From Nitrospira sp. (GTDB lineage Bacteria; Nitrospirota; Nitrospiria; Nitrospirales; Nitrospiraceae): 64,000 nucleotides of DNA. Numbering within the stretch: the first letter of the stretch is position 1; each line of letters opens with the position of its first letter. A program made the translations under genes and the position numbers. The notes below the pieces were generated by a model. The model did no database searches. It was not told the DNA's origin and saw only the letters and a program-made list of their open reading frames with translations. This document shows positions 34,175-45,644 of the stretch, piece after piece. The stretch covers positions 310,001 through 374,000 of the forward strand of contig JBAOHZ010000009.1 of NCBI GenBank assembly GCA_037045225.1, read 5' to 3'.

Positions 34175-35215
34175 ATGAGATGGCACAGACGGCTTCACAC
34201 ACTCGCGATTTTGCTGGGCATCCTGGCGGGCGGAGGATCGCTCGCTGGATGTGGGCTGCTAATGGATGCCGCGCAGTGGGTGCGGCCCGTCCCCTCTTCT
34301 CTGCCGGATGACCTCGCCGTCATCTGCCGACACGAGCAGTTACATGTCGGCATTGCGAACAATCCGACCCCGCCCTTCGTCTTCCTGCTGGCTGAGAAAA
34401 CCCCTGAAATCACAGGCCTGGACATCGAGCTGCTCCACGCGATCACAGCCGCGATATCGCGCGAGTGCGGTCGGCCGGTAAGAGCCGTGCCGATTCTCCT
34501 ACCTGTCCGGGATCTGTTCATCGAACTGACGGAAGGACGCGTGGATCTCTTTCTCTCGGCAATGGCCGCGAACATGCCTCACTTGAACGCGACGGGGATT
34601 GGTTATTCCGCCCCCTATTTTTCCCACACCGGCATTATCGCTCTGACGCGGGACCCACAGGTCGCAGAGCGAATCCGAACCACGTTCCAAGAACTGCTGA
34701 ATGCCGGTCATCATGTGGCCGAAGCCAGAAGGATAGCGTTTAGAGGGCTGACCGTGGCGGTGCAGGAGGGGCGCACAGGCCATCTCCTTGCCAAGGCCCG
34801 GCTCACCGACAGTCGCCTGCTGGTCTGCGATACGTTGACGGCGGCGTTCGCCTCTGACCAGTCGCCCGACGTGGTGCTGGGCAAACAGAAGACGTTGGAG
34901 TTCTTGGAACAACGTGAACCATCAGTCTGGCAGCCACTTGTTCTGGATCATGCGAAGCCACTGCTGCTGGTGCACGAACAGTATGCGGTCGTCCTGGCTG
35001 AAACAAAATACCATCTGCGCTGGTTGGTGAATGATCTGCTGTGGGAGCTGGAAGAATCCGGCCGGTTAGCGGATATGCGCCGTCGTTGGCTGACTCCCAG
35101 CTACCCCGACTCTGCGGAAGCGTTAAAGATCGCGGTGCCATGCTCCGAGTGCAAGGAGAGCCGGGTCAAGTCGCCCGGAAGCTGTCGAATTACGCATACC
35201 CCCACGACAAAATAA
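34175..35215 (+). CDS. Periplasmic solute-binding lipoprotein (SBP_bac_3-like)
   Basis: AAGGAT precedes ATG 34175. The 346-residue protein begins with a lipoprotein signal: ILLGILAGGGSLAGCGLL, lipobox LAGC. The body has the family-3 pattern: LHVGIANNPTPPFVFLL, ITGLDIELLHAITAAI, ELTEGRVDLFLSAMAANMP, GIGYSAPYFSHTGIIALTRD. Such proteins bind amino acids or similar polar solutes for ABC importers, or act as sensors. No permease or ATPase is adjacent, so the transporter is unknown. Confidence 0.8.
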   Translation: MRWHRRLHTLAILLGILAGGGSLAGCGLLMDAAQWVRPVPSSLPDDLAVICRHEQLHVGIANNPTPPFVFLLAEKTPEITGLDIELLHAITAAISRECGRPVRAVPILLPVRDLFIELTEGRVDLFLSAMAANMPHLNATGIGYSAPYFSHTGIIALTRDPQVAERIRTTFQELLNAGHHVAEARRIAFRGLTVAVQEGRTGHLLAKARLTDSRLLVCDTLTAAFASDQSPDVVLGKQKTLEFLEQREPSVWQPLVLDHAKPLLLVHEQYAVVLAETKYHLRWLVNDLLWELEESGRLADMRRRWLTPSYPDSAEALKIAVPCSECKESRVKSPGSCRITHTPTTK

Positions 35216-35266
35216 CCTGCCCGCTCGCACTCCGCAGGCCTCGTCCATTGATGTCCCTCCTAATAT

Positions 35267-36737
<1,471 letters not shown>

Positions 36738-36880
36738 CGTTGCTGACCCCAATCTGGTTGGAGAAAAGACTCCCGCCCCTTTCTTCTCCCTGTGGCCAAT
36801 GTTTGATTTTTTCGACAAAACTACCTACAGTACGAAAAACCCGTTTGTGTATATTTCAATATGAAACACGGGAAGGCGCG

Positions 36881-38596
36881 ATGAGCAAAAAAGTCTCCGA
36901 TGTGATTATTGAGATCCTGCAATCTGCAGGTGTTAAACGCTGTTATGGCATCGTCGGTGACACTCTGAATCGTGTCGTGGAATCGATCGAGCAGAGCGAA
37001 ATTGAATGGGTATCGATGCGCCACGAAGAGGCAGGCGCTTTTGCCGCTTCTGCTGAAGCTCAACTCAGCGGTGAGTTAGTGGCTTGTGCAGGAAGCTGTG
37101 GTCCCGGCAGCTTGCATTTCATCAATGGGATTTACGAAGCAAACCGCAATCGCGCCCCAATTGTTCTGATTGCAAGCCAGCTTGCACGACAAGATTTAGG
37201 CTTCCAATCAACCCAAGAAGTAGATTTTAAAAGGGTTTACGGCGAGTGCTCGGTTTACTGCGATATGATTCTCAATCCGGAACAGGCACGCCGAAAGACG
37301 GTTGCCGCTTGTCAGGCCGCGCTCGCGAAACAGGGCGTGGCTGTCCTTATCGTACCTGCCGACGTTTCCAGCGCCGCTGCCGCCAATGAGCTGCCATATA
37401 GTGTAACTATTAGTGCGCCACTTATCCGGCCGAATGATAACGAACTCGATCAAATAGCCGCTATCCTCAATAAAGGCGGCAATGTCACTATTTATGGCGG
37501 CTCAGGATGTATGGGCGCACAGGATGAAGTGATGGCGGTGGCTGCAAAACTTGCCGCACCGATTGCGCGTACATCGCGTGGCAAGGACGCGCTCGAACCT
37601 CATAATCCATACGATGTTGGCATGACTGGCGTTCTAGGCATTGAATCAGGGTATCGAGCCGTACTGGAATGCGATACATTGCTTATGCTTGGCGCGGATT
37701 TCGCGTGGAGCCAGTTCTACCCGTCACACGCGAAAATCGTTCAGATCGATATTGACCCACTCCACCTAGGTCGCCGTCATCCAGTGACGAAGGGGGTAGT
37801 AGGAGATATTAAAGAAACGTTAGCGGCACTGTTGCCAAGATTAAAACAGCATGATAACACCACGTTCCGGGACACTTTTGTCACACTCTACAAAAGCAAA
37901 GTGCAATCAACCGTTGAAAAAGTTCAGCCTGGCAAGCATGGCGGCGGTATCGCCGGAATTTATCTTGCCAGTCTTATTGATCAATATGCAGCTGAAGATA
38001 CCTTGTTCTCAGCTGATGACGGAACGGCAGCGGTGTGGGCGTTACAACACATCCGCGCAAACGGCAAGCGTCGGTTCTTCTCGAGTCTACTGCACGGCAC
38101 AATGGCAGCTGGCATGGCCTCAGCTATTGGGCTTCAAAAGAGATGCCCGGATCGCCAGGTGGTCGCACTATGTGGTGACGGTGGGTTTGGCATGTTGATG
38201 GGCGATCTCATGACGATCGTCCAGGAAAATCTGCCGATAAAACTTGTAGTCTTTAATAACGGGAAATTAGGCTTTGTGGAAATCGAGCAAAAAGCCGAAG
38301 GCATGGTCGACACCTATACGCATCTGAAGAATCCAGATTTTGGTCAGGTTGCCGAAGTAGTAGGATTGTGGGGCAGCAAGGTTGAGAAAGTTGAAGAACT
38401 AGAACAAAGCGTTACCACTTGGCTCGCACAGCCCGGTCCCGCACTCCTTGATGTTATGGTGAACCCGATGGAGCTGGTAATGCCTCCTTTCATTGCAATG
38501 GAACCAGCCATCGGTATGGCCCTTTATACAGCCAAGGCCGTGCTGCACGGAAAAGGTGGTGATGTCTGGGAAATGGTAAGGGAAAACTTTCCTTGA
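36881..38596 (+). CDS. poxB: Pyruvate dehydrogenase (quinone) / pyruvate oxidase, ThDP-dependent
   Basis: ATG 36881 follows GGGAAGG. The 571 residues have the three-domain ThDP enzyme layout: RCYGIVGDTLNRVVESIEQS and the catalytic Glu in RHEEAGAFAASAEA, GSCGPGSLHFINGIYEANRN, a central FAD-binding domain, then the ThDP motif GDGGFGMLMGDLMTIVQENL ending in NN. It decarboxylates pyruvate to acetate and CO2, passing electrons to quinones at the membrane; the C-terminal helix for lipid activation is plausible. Codon use is more AT-rich than its neighbours, and it is preceded by an IS110 relic and followed by a family B element, so acquisition by transfer is likely. Confidence 0.9.
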   Translation: MSKKVSDVIIEILQSAGVKRCYGIVGDTLNRVVESIEQSEIEWVSMRHEEAGAFAASAEAQLSGELVACAGSCGPGSLHFINGIYEANRNRAPIVLIASQLARQDLGFQSTQEVDFKRVYGECSVYCDMILNPEQARRKTVAACQAALAKQGVAVLIVPADVSSAAAANELPYSVTISAPLIRPNDNELDQIAAILNKGGNVTIYGGSGCMGAQDEVMAVAAKLAAPIARTSRGKDALEPHNPYDVGMTGVLGIESGYRAVLECDTLLMLGADFAWSQFYPSHAKIVQIDIDPLHLGRRHPVTKGVVGDIKETLAALLPRLKQHDNTTFRDTFVTLYKSKVQSTVEKVQPGKHGGGIAGIYLASLIDQYAAEDTLFSADDGTAAVWALQHIRANGKRRFFSSLLHGTMAAGMASAIGLQKRCPDRQVVALCGDGGFGMLMGDLMTIVQENLPIKLVVFNNGKLGFVEIEQKAEGMVDTYTHLKNPDFGQVAEVVGLWGSKVEKVEELEQSVTTWLAQPGPALLDVMVNPMELVMPPFIAMEPAIGMALYTAKAVLHGKGGDVWEMVRENFP

Positions 38597-38673
38597 GCCT
38601 GGGTGTGGAACATAGGGAGCTTAGGGTCAGCAACTGTCTTAAAAATCAACCCGCCGAAGTGTAGAAGAAGTAT

Positions 38674-39047
38674 AGGGTCAGGTCTTGCAATCAAATAGTT
38701 GCCCGCTGGGAGCTGGCCGACTGCTGCTACTCTCATTGAGAGCCAACCGTTCAGTCGATGCTCTTCTGTCACGACACGGACTTCTTCTAGCACCGCCCGC
38801 CCTTCCACACCAACTTCTACTTCCCGCGCGCCAAATCAAAATCACTGTTCCTACCGCCGAGGAATGCGGCCGGTTTGTCTGATCAACTCTTCGTGGTTTC
38901 GAAACCCCGGCGCCATCCTCCGCGCGTTAGACGTTAGTCTTTCGGCTGGTAGTTGTTGTCAATCGCTGGGTGCAGATGACAGGGCATGGGAATGAATCTC
39001 TGCCGCCAACCAAGAATTGGCTAACTGCTTGATTGCAAGACCTGTCC
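38674..39047 (+). repeat. Family B element, copy 8
   Basis: Left end GGGTCAGGTCTTGCAATCAA; right end TTGATTGCAAGACCTGTCC. Closely related to copy 7. The left end lies 78 bases after the poxB stop. Confidence 0.88.
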
Positions 39048-39175
39048 AAATTTACCTGAAATTTACGTGCAGCATGCGCGTAAGCTGATCGTCGGCGAAT
39101 CGATTGTTCCTCATCTGTTGAAAGGATCAGCGGAATCGCCCAGATCCAAGCTCTCAGTCGCATATCTCCAGTGTT

Positions 39176-40936
39176 CTATTTCTCCACGGCTTTAGCCTTG
39201 AATGGGCGGCCCTCGAAAATCGTGCCCCAGACCTTGATATTACGCAGTCCCTTCACGCCCACTTCATAGGGATCTTTGTCGAGTACGGCAAAGTCGGCCA
39301 GCTTACCGGCTTCAATACTGCCTAGCTCGGTTTCCATGCCGATCAAGTAGGCGGCATCGATGGTGATGGCACGTATGGCCTGATCCAAGGTCAGCCGTTC
39401 GGAAGGAGCGAACACTTTGCCCGACAGGGTCTCCCGCGTTGCCGTGGTCCACGCTAGGAAGAGCGGCTCAGAGGGCGCCATCGGAAAATCTGAGTGCAGC
39501 CCCACATTCACATTGCGCCTGACCAAGCCACCCAAGGGCGCAATGCGGGCGGCGCGATCAGTGCCCAGGCCGGTGGCCGCATAGCGGTCACCCAACACGT
39601 AAAGGTAGAAAGGATTGGCTGACACCTGGGCACCCAGCTTGGCAATCCGCCGCGAGGTGCCGTCGTCCGCATAACCATAGTGCTCGATGGTGAGGCGGTG
39701 ATCCACCCGAGGCTTCTCGTCCAGCAACTGTTGCAAGGTATCGAGCACCAGCTTGGCACCGCCGTCTCCATTCGTATGCACATGAATCTGATAGCCTGCC
39801 TTCCAGTAACTGCGGGCGAATTCCTCGAACGACGCAGGTTGGGTGATCCACTCCCCGTGATGGCCGTCGATATAGCCCGGAGCACCGATCTGCATAGCCT
39901 GGGAGAACATGGCGCCATCTGCAAACAGCTTGATGCCATTGTTGAAAATCAGGTGCCTGGTATTCTGGCTCTTGAGTTCACCGACCCGTTTCATTACCGC
40001 TTCGGGGCTTTTCAGAGCGAGGCTAAGCTTGTACACATCAGGGGTCAAACGTACACGCACTGGTGAGTCTGGCGTATCGAGGTTGCGCTTGAGGGCGGCT
40101 ATTTCGAGATCCCAATTCGTGCCGCCGGTATCCATGTCGGCCACCGTGGTGATGCCGTTGTAGTTCAGGTAATCACGCGCTTTTAGATAGCCTGGATCGG
40201 CAGCCGCAGGATCGAGCAGAAAGCCGGCCATATAGGGCACAGCCACACTGAACATGCCGTCCTCCCAGAAGTGGTTCTTCTTCCAGTCGATCTGCGGGTG
40301 ATCTTTGAACTTATTTTCGTCCATGCCCTTAGCCTTCAGCAGCGCCAGCATCGGCGTGTTCAGGTAGATTTCGTGCATGGAACGTTGCAGCACCAGAATG
40401 GGCACATCCTTGGAAATGCTGTCCAGCACCTCGATTGAGAGCTCGCCATGGGTGTCAGCACTAAAGCCCCAGGTCATGAACACAGGTGTGTCCTTCTGGC
40501 GGGCAGCAAAGGCCGCCGCGAGGGCATCTCGATAGGCTTTTTCGCCAATGGTTGCGGGTGTCTTCCGGCCCATCACATTCCAGGGCTCCGGGGTGATCCA
40601 GAAAGCCTGAAAGGCGATCGCGCCGAGCATGGGGTGCATGTGCGGGTCTATCAGGCCCGGCATCAATACCTTGTCCTTGAACTGAGTGTCGATCTTGTGC
40701 GGATGCGCCGTCAACCAGGGCTGCAGATCGGCGAGCGAGCCTACACTCAGGATCTCCCCACCGCGCACAGCCACGGCCGTCGCCGTGGGACGCGCAGGAT
40801 CCATGGTGACAATCTTCTTGGCGATGAAGACGACGATCTCGCCAGATTGGTCCTGCGCTGTGACCGGGGACACCAGAGCCAAGGCAAGCAATGCGCCAAC
40901 CGCCGCTCTTCTTATCAGCTTCAATGATCGTGTCAT
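39176..40936 (-). CDS. Secreted amidohydrolase (YtcJ-like)
   Basis: The 586 residues begin with a signal peptide (AAVGALLALALVSPVTAQ) followed by the amidohydrolase pattern: the metal site LMPGLIDPHMHPM, then YQIHVHTNGDGGAKLVLDTL and LTIEHYGYADD for later histidines, and NVGLHSDFPMAPSEP with the catalytic Asp. A final GSIEAGKLADFAVLDKDPYE closes the composite domain. YtcJ-type enzymes hydrolyse amide or imide bonds; the substrate is unknown. GAGGCAAAC precedes ATG 40936. Probably periplasmic. Confidence 0.87.
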   Translation of the reverse strand: MTRSLKLIRRAAVGALLALALVSPVTAQDQSGEIVVFIAKKIVTMDPARPTATAVAVRGGEILSVGSLADLQPWLTAHPHKIDTQFKDKVLMPGLIDPHMHPMLGAIAFQAFWITPEPWNVMGRKTPATIGEKAYRDALAAAFAARQKDTPVFMTWGFSADTHGELSIEVLDSISKDVPILVLQRSMHEIYLNTPMLALLKAKGMDENKFKDHPQIDWKKNHFWEDGMFSVAVPYMAGFLLDPAAADPGYLKARDYLNYNGITTVADMDTGGTNWDLEIAALKRNLDTPDSPVRVRLTPDVYKLSLALKSPEAVMKRVGELKSQNTRHLIFNNGIKLFADGAMFSQAMQIGAPGYIDGHHGEWITQPASFEEFARSYWKAGYQIHVHTNGDGGAKLVLDTLQQLLDEKPRVDHRLTIEHYGYADDGTSRRIAKLGAQVSANPFYLYVLGDRYAATGLGTDRAARIAPLGGLVRRNVNVGLHSDFPMAPSEPLFLAWTTATRETLSGKVFAPSERLTLDQAIRAITIDAAYLIGMETELGSIEAGKLADFAVLDKDPYEVGVKGLRNIKVWGTIFEGRPFKAKAVEK

Positions 40937-41111
40937 GTTTGCCTCCTATGAGCTCACATCCGCGGGTGATCTACCATTTAAGGATGGTGTTGAGGTAACG
41001 CGCACCCACCTTCAGCAACGTCGAGCGCAGACAACCTCCCGAGTAAGTCGTACGTATAGGCCACCTGGTCGAGTCCCGTCTGGGCAACCTTGGCAACGTA
41101 ACTTGATCGAC

Positions 41112-41501
41112 TCAACCAACAGTGGGTGGATTGGCGTGTGGCACAGCACTTCGATGCTTATCCTTTTCAATGATGCAACGAACCGCCCATGAAAAGGCAA
41201 AACTGACTCCAGATCCTAAAAAGTACCCTCCCGCAAATCCTGGAGAAAATGGTAGCATGGCAAACATACCTATAGGGCTTAGACCTATAAAGAATATTCT
41301 TAGCAGCTTATTCTGTTTGCTCCGCTCCCACATATGCCCTGCAATCACGGAAACAAACCCTGCCCACAAGCCTACAAGAAAACCAGCAACTTTTGTCCCA
41401 TCCATATGATCTGTTGCAAACCAGTAGCCCGCTAGTCCCAAGGCTATAGACCCAATAATCATCCCTCCCACGACTTGATCTCGCGTTCTCTTACTGAACA
41501 T
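41112..41501 (-). CDS. Small integral membrane protein, unknown
   Basis: 129 residues with three or four hydrophobic segments (VVGGMIIGSIALGLAGYWFA, VAGFLVGLWAGFVSVIAGHM, IFFIGLSPIGMFAMLPF, GYFLGSGVSFAFSWAVRCII). No family recognised. It lies between the amidohydrolase gene and family B copy 9, with a lower GC than its neighbours. Confidence 0.55.
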   Translation of the reverse strand: MFSKRTRDQVVGGMIIGSIALGLAGYWFATDHMDGTKVAGFLVGLWAGFVSVIAGHMWERSKQNKLLRIFFIGLSPIGMFAMLPFSPGFAGGYFLGSGVSFAFSWAVRCIIEKDKHRSAVPHANPPTVG

Positions 41502-41566
41502 ATGCAGGTCCTGCTGAACTAATTGAATCTGAGGTCATGCCACCCACCTATATTCAATGCATAGCG

Positions 41567-41848
41567 GTTCAGGTCTTGTAATCACACACATCCAGGTTAG
41601 TAGCGGGTCGACTCCTGCTGCTCTCATTGAGAGCTAACCATTCAGTCGATCCTCTCCCGCCACGACACGGACTTCTTCCGGCGCCGTCCGGTCTTTCGCA
41701 CCAACTCCTATTTTCCGCGTGGCAAATCAAAATCGCTGCCCCACCTCCGACGAACGCAGCCGGTTTGCCTGATTGACTCTCCGTAGGTTTGAGACCTCGC
41801 CGCCCTCCTCCGCGCATTAGGCTTGCAGCTGCCGTCAATCGCTAGGTA
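41567..41848 (+). repeat. Family B element, copy 9 (right end missing)
   Basis: Left end GTTCAGGTCTTGTAATCACA. The interior is recognisable to GCCGTCAATCGCTAGGTA, then it stops at the terminator hairpin of the next gene, so ~75 bases with the right inverted end are lost. Confidence 0.85.
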
Positions 41849-41890
41849 TGGCCCTGCAGTCGAGTCCAAAGCGACTCAACCGCAGGGCCA
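41849..41890 (-). terminator. Hairpin downstream of the formaldehyde dehydrogenase gene
   Basis: TGGCCCTGC (41849-41857) pairs with GCAGGGCCA (41882-41890), enclosing an inner GAGTC/GACTC pair. It starts 12 bases past the stop codon. No clear U-run, so it may be a weak or Rho-assisted terminator. Confidence 0.6.
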
Positions 41891-41901
41891 CACCGCGGCT
41901 G

Positions 41902-43092
41902 CTACGCCTTGAGCGCCCCGTGCGGGTCGATGATGTACTTCTTCGCCACTCCGTCGTCGAACGCCTGATAGGCGGCCACCGCTTGATCCAGCGACACGAC
42001 CTCCATTGCCATCACTTGCCGCAGATGATCCAATCGACCGCCGAGGATGGCCCGCATGAGTTGCCGGTTGTAGCTCATGATCGGCGCCATTCCGGTCTTG
42101 AGCGTCAACGACTTCACCCACGCCGGCCCGAAGTCGAGAGTGAGCGTTCCCCGCTTGGTAGCAGCGGTCGCTGCACCGGGGTCGTTTGCGTTGTAGACGC
42201 CCGGCACACCGATGCCGCCCCCTGCCCGCACCACATTGAGCAGATCGTTCAGCACCGCCTCCGGCACATCCTTGGTGGACGCCGGACCATGGCCGTGAGC
42301 CTCGAACCCCACGGCGTCCACCCCACAGTCCACCGTCCGCTCACCTAGCACGGCCTCGATCTGGTCGGCCAGCGGCGTATCCTTCGACAAGTCCACGACT
42401 TCGTAACCGGCGCTCTTGACGAGTTTGAGTCGATCCTTGTTCATGTCCCCGACGATCACGCATGCCGCCCCGAGTAGACGGGCGGATGCTGCCGCCGCTC
42501 GCCCCACCGGCCCTGCCCCGGCGATGTACACCGTGCTGCCCACCCCTACCCCAGCCTCGATACATCCATGGAAGGCTGTCGGCAACACGTCCGACACGAG
42601 GGTGAGGTCAAGGATGCGGGCCATCGCCGCGTCCTTGTCCGGAAACTTCAGCAGGTTCCAGTCGGCGTAGGGGACTAGCACGTACTCCGCCTGCCCGCCC
42701 GGCCACCCGCCGAGGTTGAACCCGTACGCCCCGACCGGTGCGTCGTCGTTCACGTTCTCGCAGATGTCGGTGTGCCGTTCCTTGCAGTTTCGGCACCGCC
42801 CACAGGCGACATTGAATGGCACACTCACCAAGTCCCCGACCTTCAAGAACTCCACGTCCCGCCCGGCCTCCACGATCTCGCCAGTGATCTCATGGCCGAG
42901 GACGGTCCCTTGGGGGACGACGAACCGACCCCGGTAGATATGCTGGTCACTGCCACAGATGTTGGTGGTGAGGACCTTCAGAATGGCCCCGTGGTGGCAA
43001 GGCCGCTTGCCGAACTGAAGCTTGGGATAGTCAATTTTCTCGACAGAGATCTTCTTCGCGCTGTGGTAAACGACCGCTCGATTCCCAGACAT
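41902..43092 (-). CDS. fdhA: Glutathione-independent formaldehyde dehydrogenase (zinc MDR family)
   Basis: AAGGAGG lies before ATG 43092. The 396-residue length and layout match the Pseudomonas putida-type enzyme: NICGSDQHIYRGRFVVPQGT, VLGHEITGEIVEAGRDVEFL, VPFNVACGRCRNCKERHTDI for catalytic and structural zinc, and AGAGPVGRAAAASARLLGAA for NAD. This type oxidises formaldehyde to formate, or dismutates aldehydes, with tightly bound NAD. It lies 74 bases downstream of the FdhF-like gene on the same strand, so formaldehyde-to-formate oxidation next to a formate dehydrogenase-like enzyme is a coherent inference. Confidence 0.85.
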   Translation of the reverse strand: MSGNRAVVYHSAKKISVEKIDYPKLQFGKRPCHHGAILKVLTTNICGSDQHIYRGRFVVPQGTVLGHEITGEIVEAGRDVEFLKVGDLVSVPFNVACGRCRNCKERHTDICENVNDDAPVGAYGFNLGGWPGGQAEYVLVPYADWNLLKFPDKDAAMARILDLTLVSDVLPTAFHGCIEAGVGVGSTVYIAGAGPVGRAAAASARLLGAACVIVGDMNKDRLKLVKSAGYEVVDLSKDTPLADQIEAVLGERTVDCGVDAVGFEAHGHGPASTKDVPEAVLNDLLNVVRAGGGIGVPGVYNANDPGAATAATKRGTLTLDFGPAWVKSLTLKTGMAPIMSYNRQLMRAILGGRLDHLRQVMAMEVVSLDQAVAAYQAFDDGVAKKYIIDPHGALKA

Positions 43093-43166
43093 AACAACCT
43101 CCTTGTGTAGTGAGTAACGAGCTGAGGGCATAGCCCTATTCACGGGTCTGCTATTTCCGAGGGCCC

Positions 43167-45644
43167 TCAACCTCCCCCCTTCTGCTGCCGCGCGCTCCCC
43201 TGCGGCATAGACGGCCTTAGCGTGATTCGGACCGACTTGCACACCGGCTGATTGCTCTTATCCGCCACGCTCCTGATCGGTACCAGCACATTGGTTTCCG
43301 GGTAATAAGTGGCGGCACATCTCCGAGGAATCTGGTACGGCACCACTTGGAAGTGATGCGCCACTCGTTCTTCCCCTTCGAAGAGGCTGATCAGATCGAC
43401 CAACTGGCCTGTGCTGAGCCCTGCCCCACGAATGTCGTCAGCATTCAGAAAGACGACACGCCGTCCGCCATAGATCCCGCGGTATCGGTCATCCATCCCG
43501 TAGATCGTCGTGTTGAACTGATCGTGGCTCCGGATGGTCGTCATGAGAAACTCTCCCGCAGCCAGGTTGTGCTGTGGAATCGGCGCTGCGATGAAATTCG
43601 CCTTGCCCGTATCGGTTTTAAAGTCGCGCGTCCGCGCACCGTTGGGCAAATAGAAGATATTCTGCCGGATGCGCTCGTTGAAATTCTCGAAGCCCGGAAT
43701 GGTACGGGCGATGTGATCACGAATGAGATCGTAATCCGCTCCGAGCGCTTCCCAATTCACGATGCCTTTTCCGCCCAGTGTCGCCTTCGCCAATCCCGCG
43801 ACAATCGCGGGTTCACTCAGGAGACCATCGGAAGCCGGCTCCAATACTCCGCGCGAGGCACTAATCACGCCCATCGAGTCCTCCACGGTGACAAATCGCT
43901 CCCCCTTGGGGCCGCGATCCTTTTCAGACCGGCCGAGGCAGGGCAAGATCAACGCTTGTTTGCCGGTGATGAGATGTCCGCGATTGAGTTTGGTCGAGAC
44001 CTGCACCGTCAAGCGACATTGGCGCATCGCTTCAGCCGTGTACGTCGTATCCGGCGTCGCCGACAGAAAGTTGCCGCCCAGTCCGAAAAACACCTTGACC
44101 TCGCCCGCATGCATCGCGTTGATAGATTTCACCACATCCAAACCGTTCTTCCGCGGCGGATCGAAATGGAATTCGGATTGAAGGGCATCCAGAAATTCAG
44201 GCGGAACCCGCTCCCAGATTCCCATCGTGCGGTCACCCTGGACGTTGGAGTGCCCGCGCACGCAGCAGGCGCCGCCACCGGGCCTTCCGATGTGTCCGCC
44301 GAGCAACAGCAGGTTGATGACCTGGCGAATGGTCTCCACTCCGTTTTTATGCTGTGTCAGCCCCATGGCCCAACAGCAAATCACGCGCTTGGCCTTTGCG
44401 ATCATTTGACCGGCCTCGCGGATCTGGTCGAGCGGCAAGCCGCTCCCCTCCACAATTTCCTCCCAACTCGTGCGGGTGAGATCGGCGATAAAGTCCTCGA
44501 ACCCGGCAGTGTGTAGGCGGATGAATTCGTGGTCGAAGACCTGCCCGGGGCGGCGCTGTTCTTCTTCCAGCATCTCTTTCATGATGCCTTTGAGCACCGC
44601 CAAGTCGCCGTTGATCCGCACTTGAAGCATGAGGTCGGCGAGCGCCGCGCCCTCTCCCAGGAAATCGCCTAGCCATGACAGCGGGTTGGAGTACTCTTGC
44701 GGGTTCGGGTTCTTGAAGCGCCGCAACGAGACTTCTGGAAGCGGATTGATCGCGATCATCTTCGCGCCGTGTTCCTTGGCGTGCAGGAGAGCGGTCATCA
44801 TGCGTGGGTGGTTGGTGCCAGGGTTTTGGCCGATCACGACGATCATGTCCGCGAGCTCGAAGTCCTCGAGCGTCGCTGTGCCCTTGCCGATTCCGATACT
44901 CTCGTCCAACGCCGTGCCGGACGATTCATGACACATGTTCGAACAGTCCGGCAGATTGTTCGTTCCGAACTGGCGAACGAATAATTGGTAGAGAAACGCG
45001 GCTTCATTGCCGACTTTGCCGGACGTATAAAAGGTCGCTTCATCGGGCGAGGCGAGCTGGTTCAATTCCGCAGCAATGAACGCAAACGCGTCGGCCCATT
45101 CGATCGGCTCATAATGCCGCTGCCCGCTCCTCAGGATCATCGGATGAGTCAGACGGCCTTGTTGGTTGAGCCAGTAATCGGATTGCTCCGCGAGCTGCTC
45201 AACCGACCATTGTTGAAAGAACTCCGGAGTGACCCGGCTGGTCGTGGCTTCCGACGAGACGGCCTTGGCCCCGTTTTCACAAAATTCCGCGATGTGGCGC
45301 TTCCCGTCGGGAGAGGGCCACGCGCAGCCCGGGCAGTCGAAGCCGGTTTTCTTGTTCATGTTGGGGAGCGTTTTGAGGGTGGGGACGACGCCCATCTCAC
45401 CGAATCCGAATTCGAAGGTTTTGAGAACGGCGGGAATGCCGGCGGCGGCTTCAGAGGCAGGCCCGCGCTTCGCCGGTACCGTCTCTTCCGGAGGTTGCGC
45501 GAGCCGCAACGCCGGGTCGCTTGCCCGCTGCGCCTCGGCCGTATCCACTCCGTCTAATCGACCGGCTTGGCGCTGCGGCCGATGGTCAGCATCCCGTCGG
45601 TTCGTCTCAGTTTTTCCATTCATGGCGTCATCTGCTGTGCTCAT
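43167..45644 (-). CDS. FdhF/YdeP-family molybdopterin oxidoreductase
   Basis: ATG 45644 (GAGGG upstream) gives 825 residues; the start overlaps the fdhD end by 17 bases. Features of the YdeP branch of formate dehydrogenase H-like enzymes: GFDCPGCAWPSPDGKRHIAE and FCENGAKAVSSEATTSRVTP at the N-terminus instead of the usual 4Fe-4S CxxC set, then TFYTSGKVGNEAAFLYQLFV, NLPDCSNMCHESSGTALDES, IGQNPGTNHPRMMTALLHAK and a C-terminal MopB-CT domain (MDDRYRGIYGGRRVVFLNAD). It needs Mo-bisMGD. YdeP-type substrates are not firmly known; formate is plausible given the neighbouring genes. No signal peptide, so cytoplasmic. Confidence 0.88.
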   Translation of the reverse strand: MSTADDAMNGKTETNRRDADHRPQRQAGRLDGVDTAEAQRASDPALRLAQPPEETVPAKRGPASEAAAGIPAVLKTFEFGFGEMGVVPTLKTLPNMNKKTGFDCPGCAWPSPDGKRHIAEFCENGAKAVSSEATTSRVTPEFFQQWSVEQLAEQSDYWLNQQGRLTHPMILRSGQRHYEPIEWADAFAFIAAELNQLASPDEATFYTSGKVGNEAAFLYQLFVRQFGTNNLPDCSNMCHESSGTALDESIGIGKGTATLEDFELADMIVVIGQNPGTNHPRMMTALLHAKEHGAKMIAINPLPEVSLRRFKNPNPQEYSNPLSWLGDFLGEGAALADLMLQVRINGDLAVLKGIMKEMLEEEQRRPGQVFDHEFIRLHTAGFEDFIADLTRTSWEEIVEGSGLPLDQIREAGQMIAKAKRVICCWAMGLTQHKNGVETIRQVINLLLLGGHIGRPGGGACCVRGHSNVQGDRTMGIWERVPPEFLDALQSEFHFDPPRKNGLDVVKSINAMHAGEVKVFFGLGGNFLSATPDTTYTAEAMRQCRLTVQVSTKLNRGHLITGKQALILPCLGRSEKDRGPKGERFVTVEDSMGVISASRGVLEPASDGLLSEPAIVAGLAKATLGGKGIVNWEALGADYDLIRDHIARTIPGFENFNERIRQNIFYLPNGARTRDFKTDTGKANFIAAPIPQHNLAAGEFLMTTIRSHDQFNTTIYGMDDRYRGIYGGRRVVFLNADDIRGAGLSTGQLVDLISLFEGEERVAHHFQVVPYQIPRRCAATYYPETNVLVPIRSVADKSNQPVCKSVRITLRPSMPQGSARQQKGGG

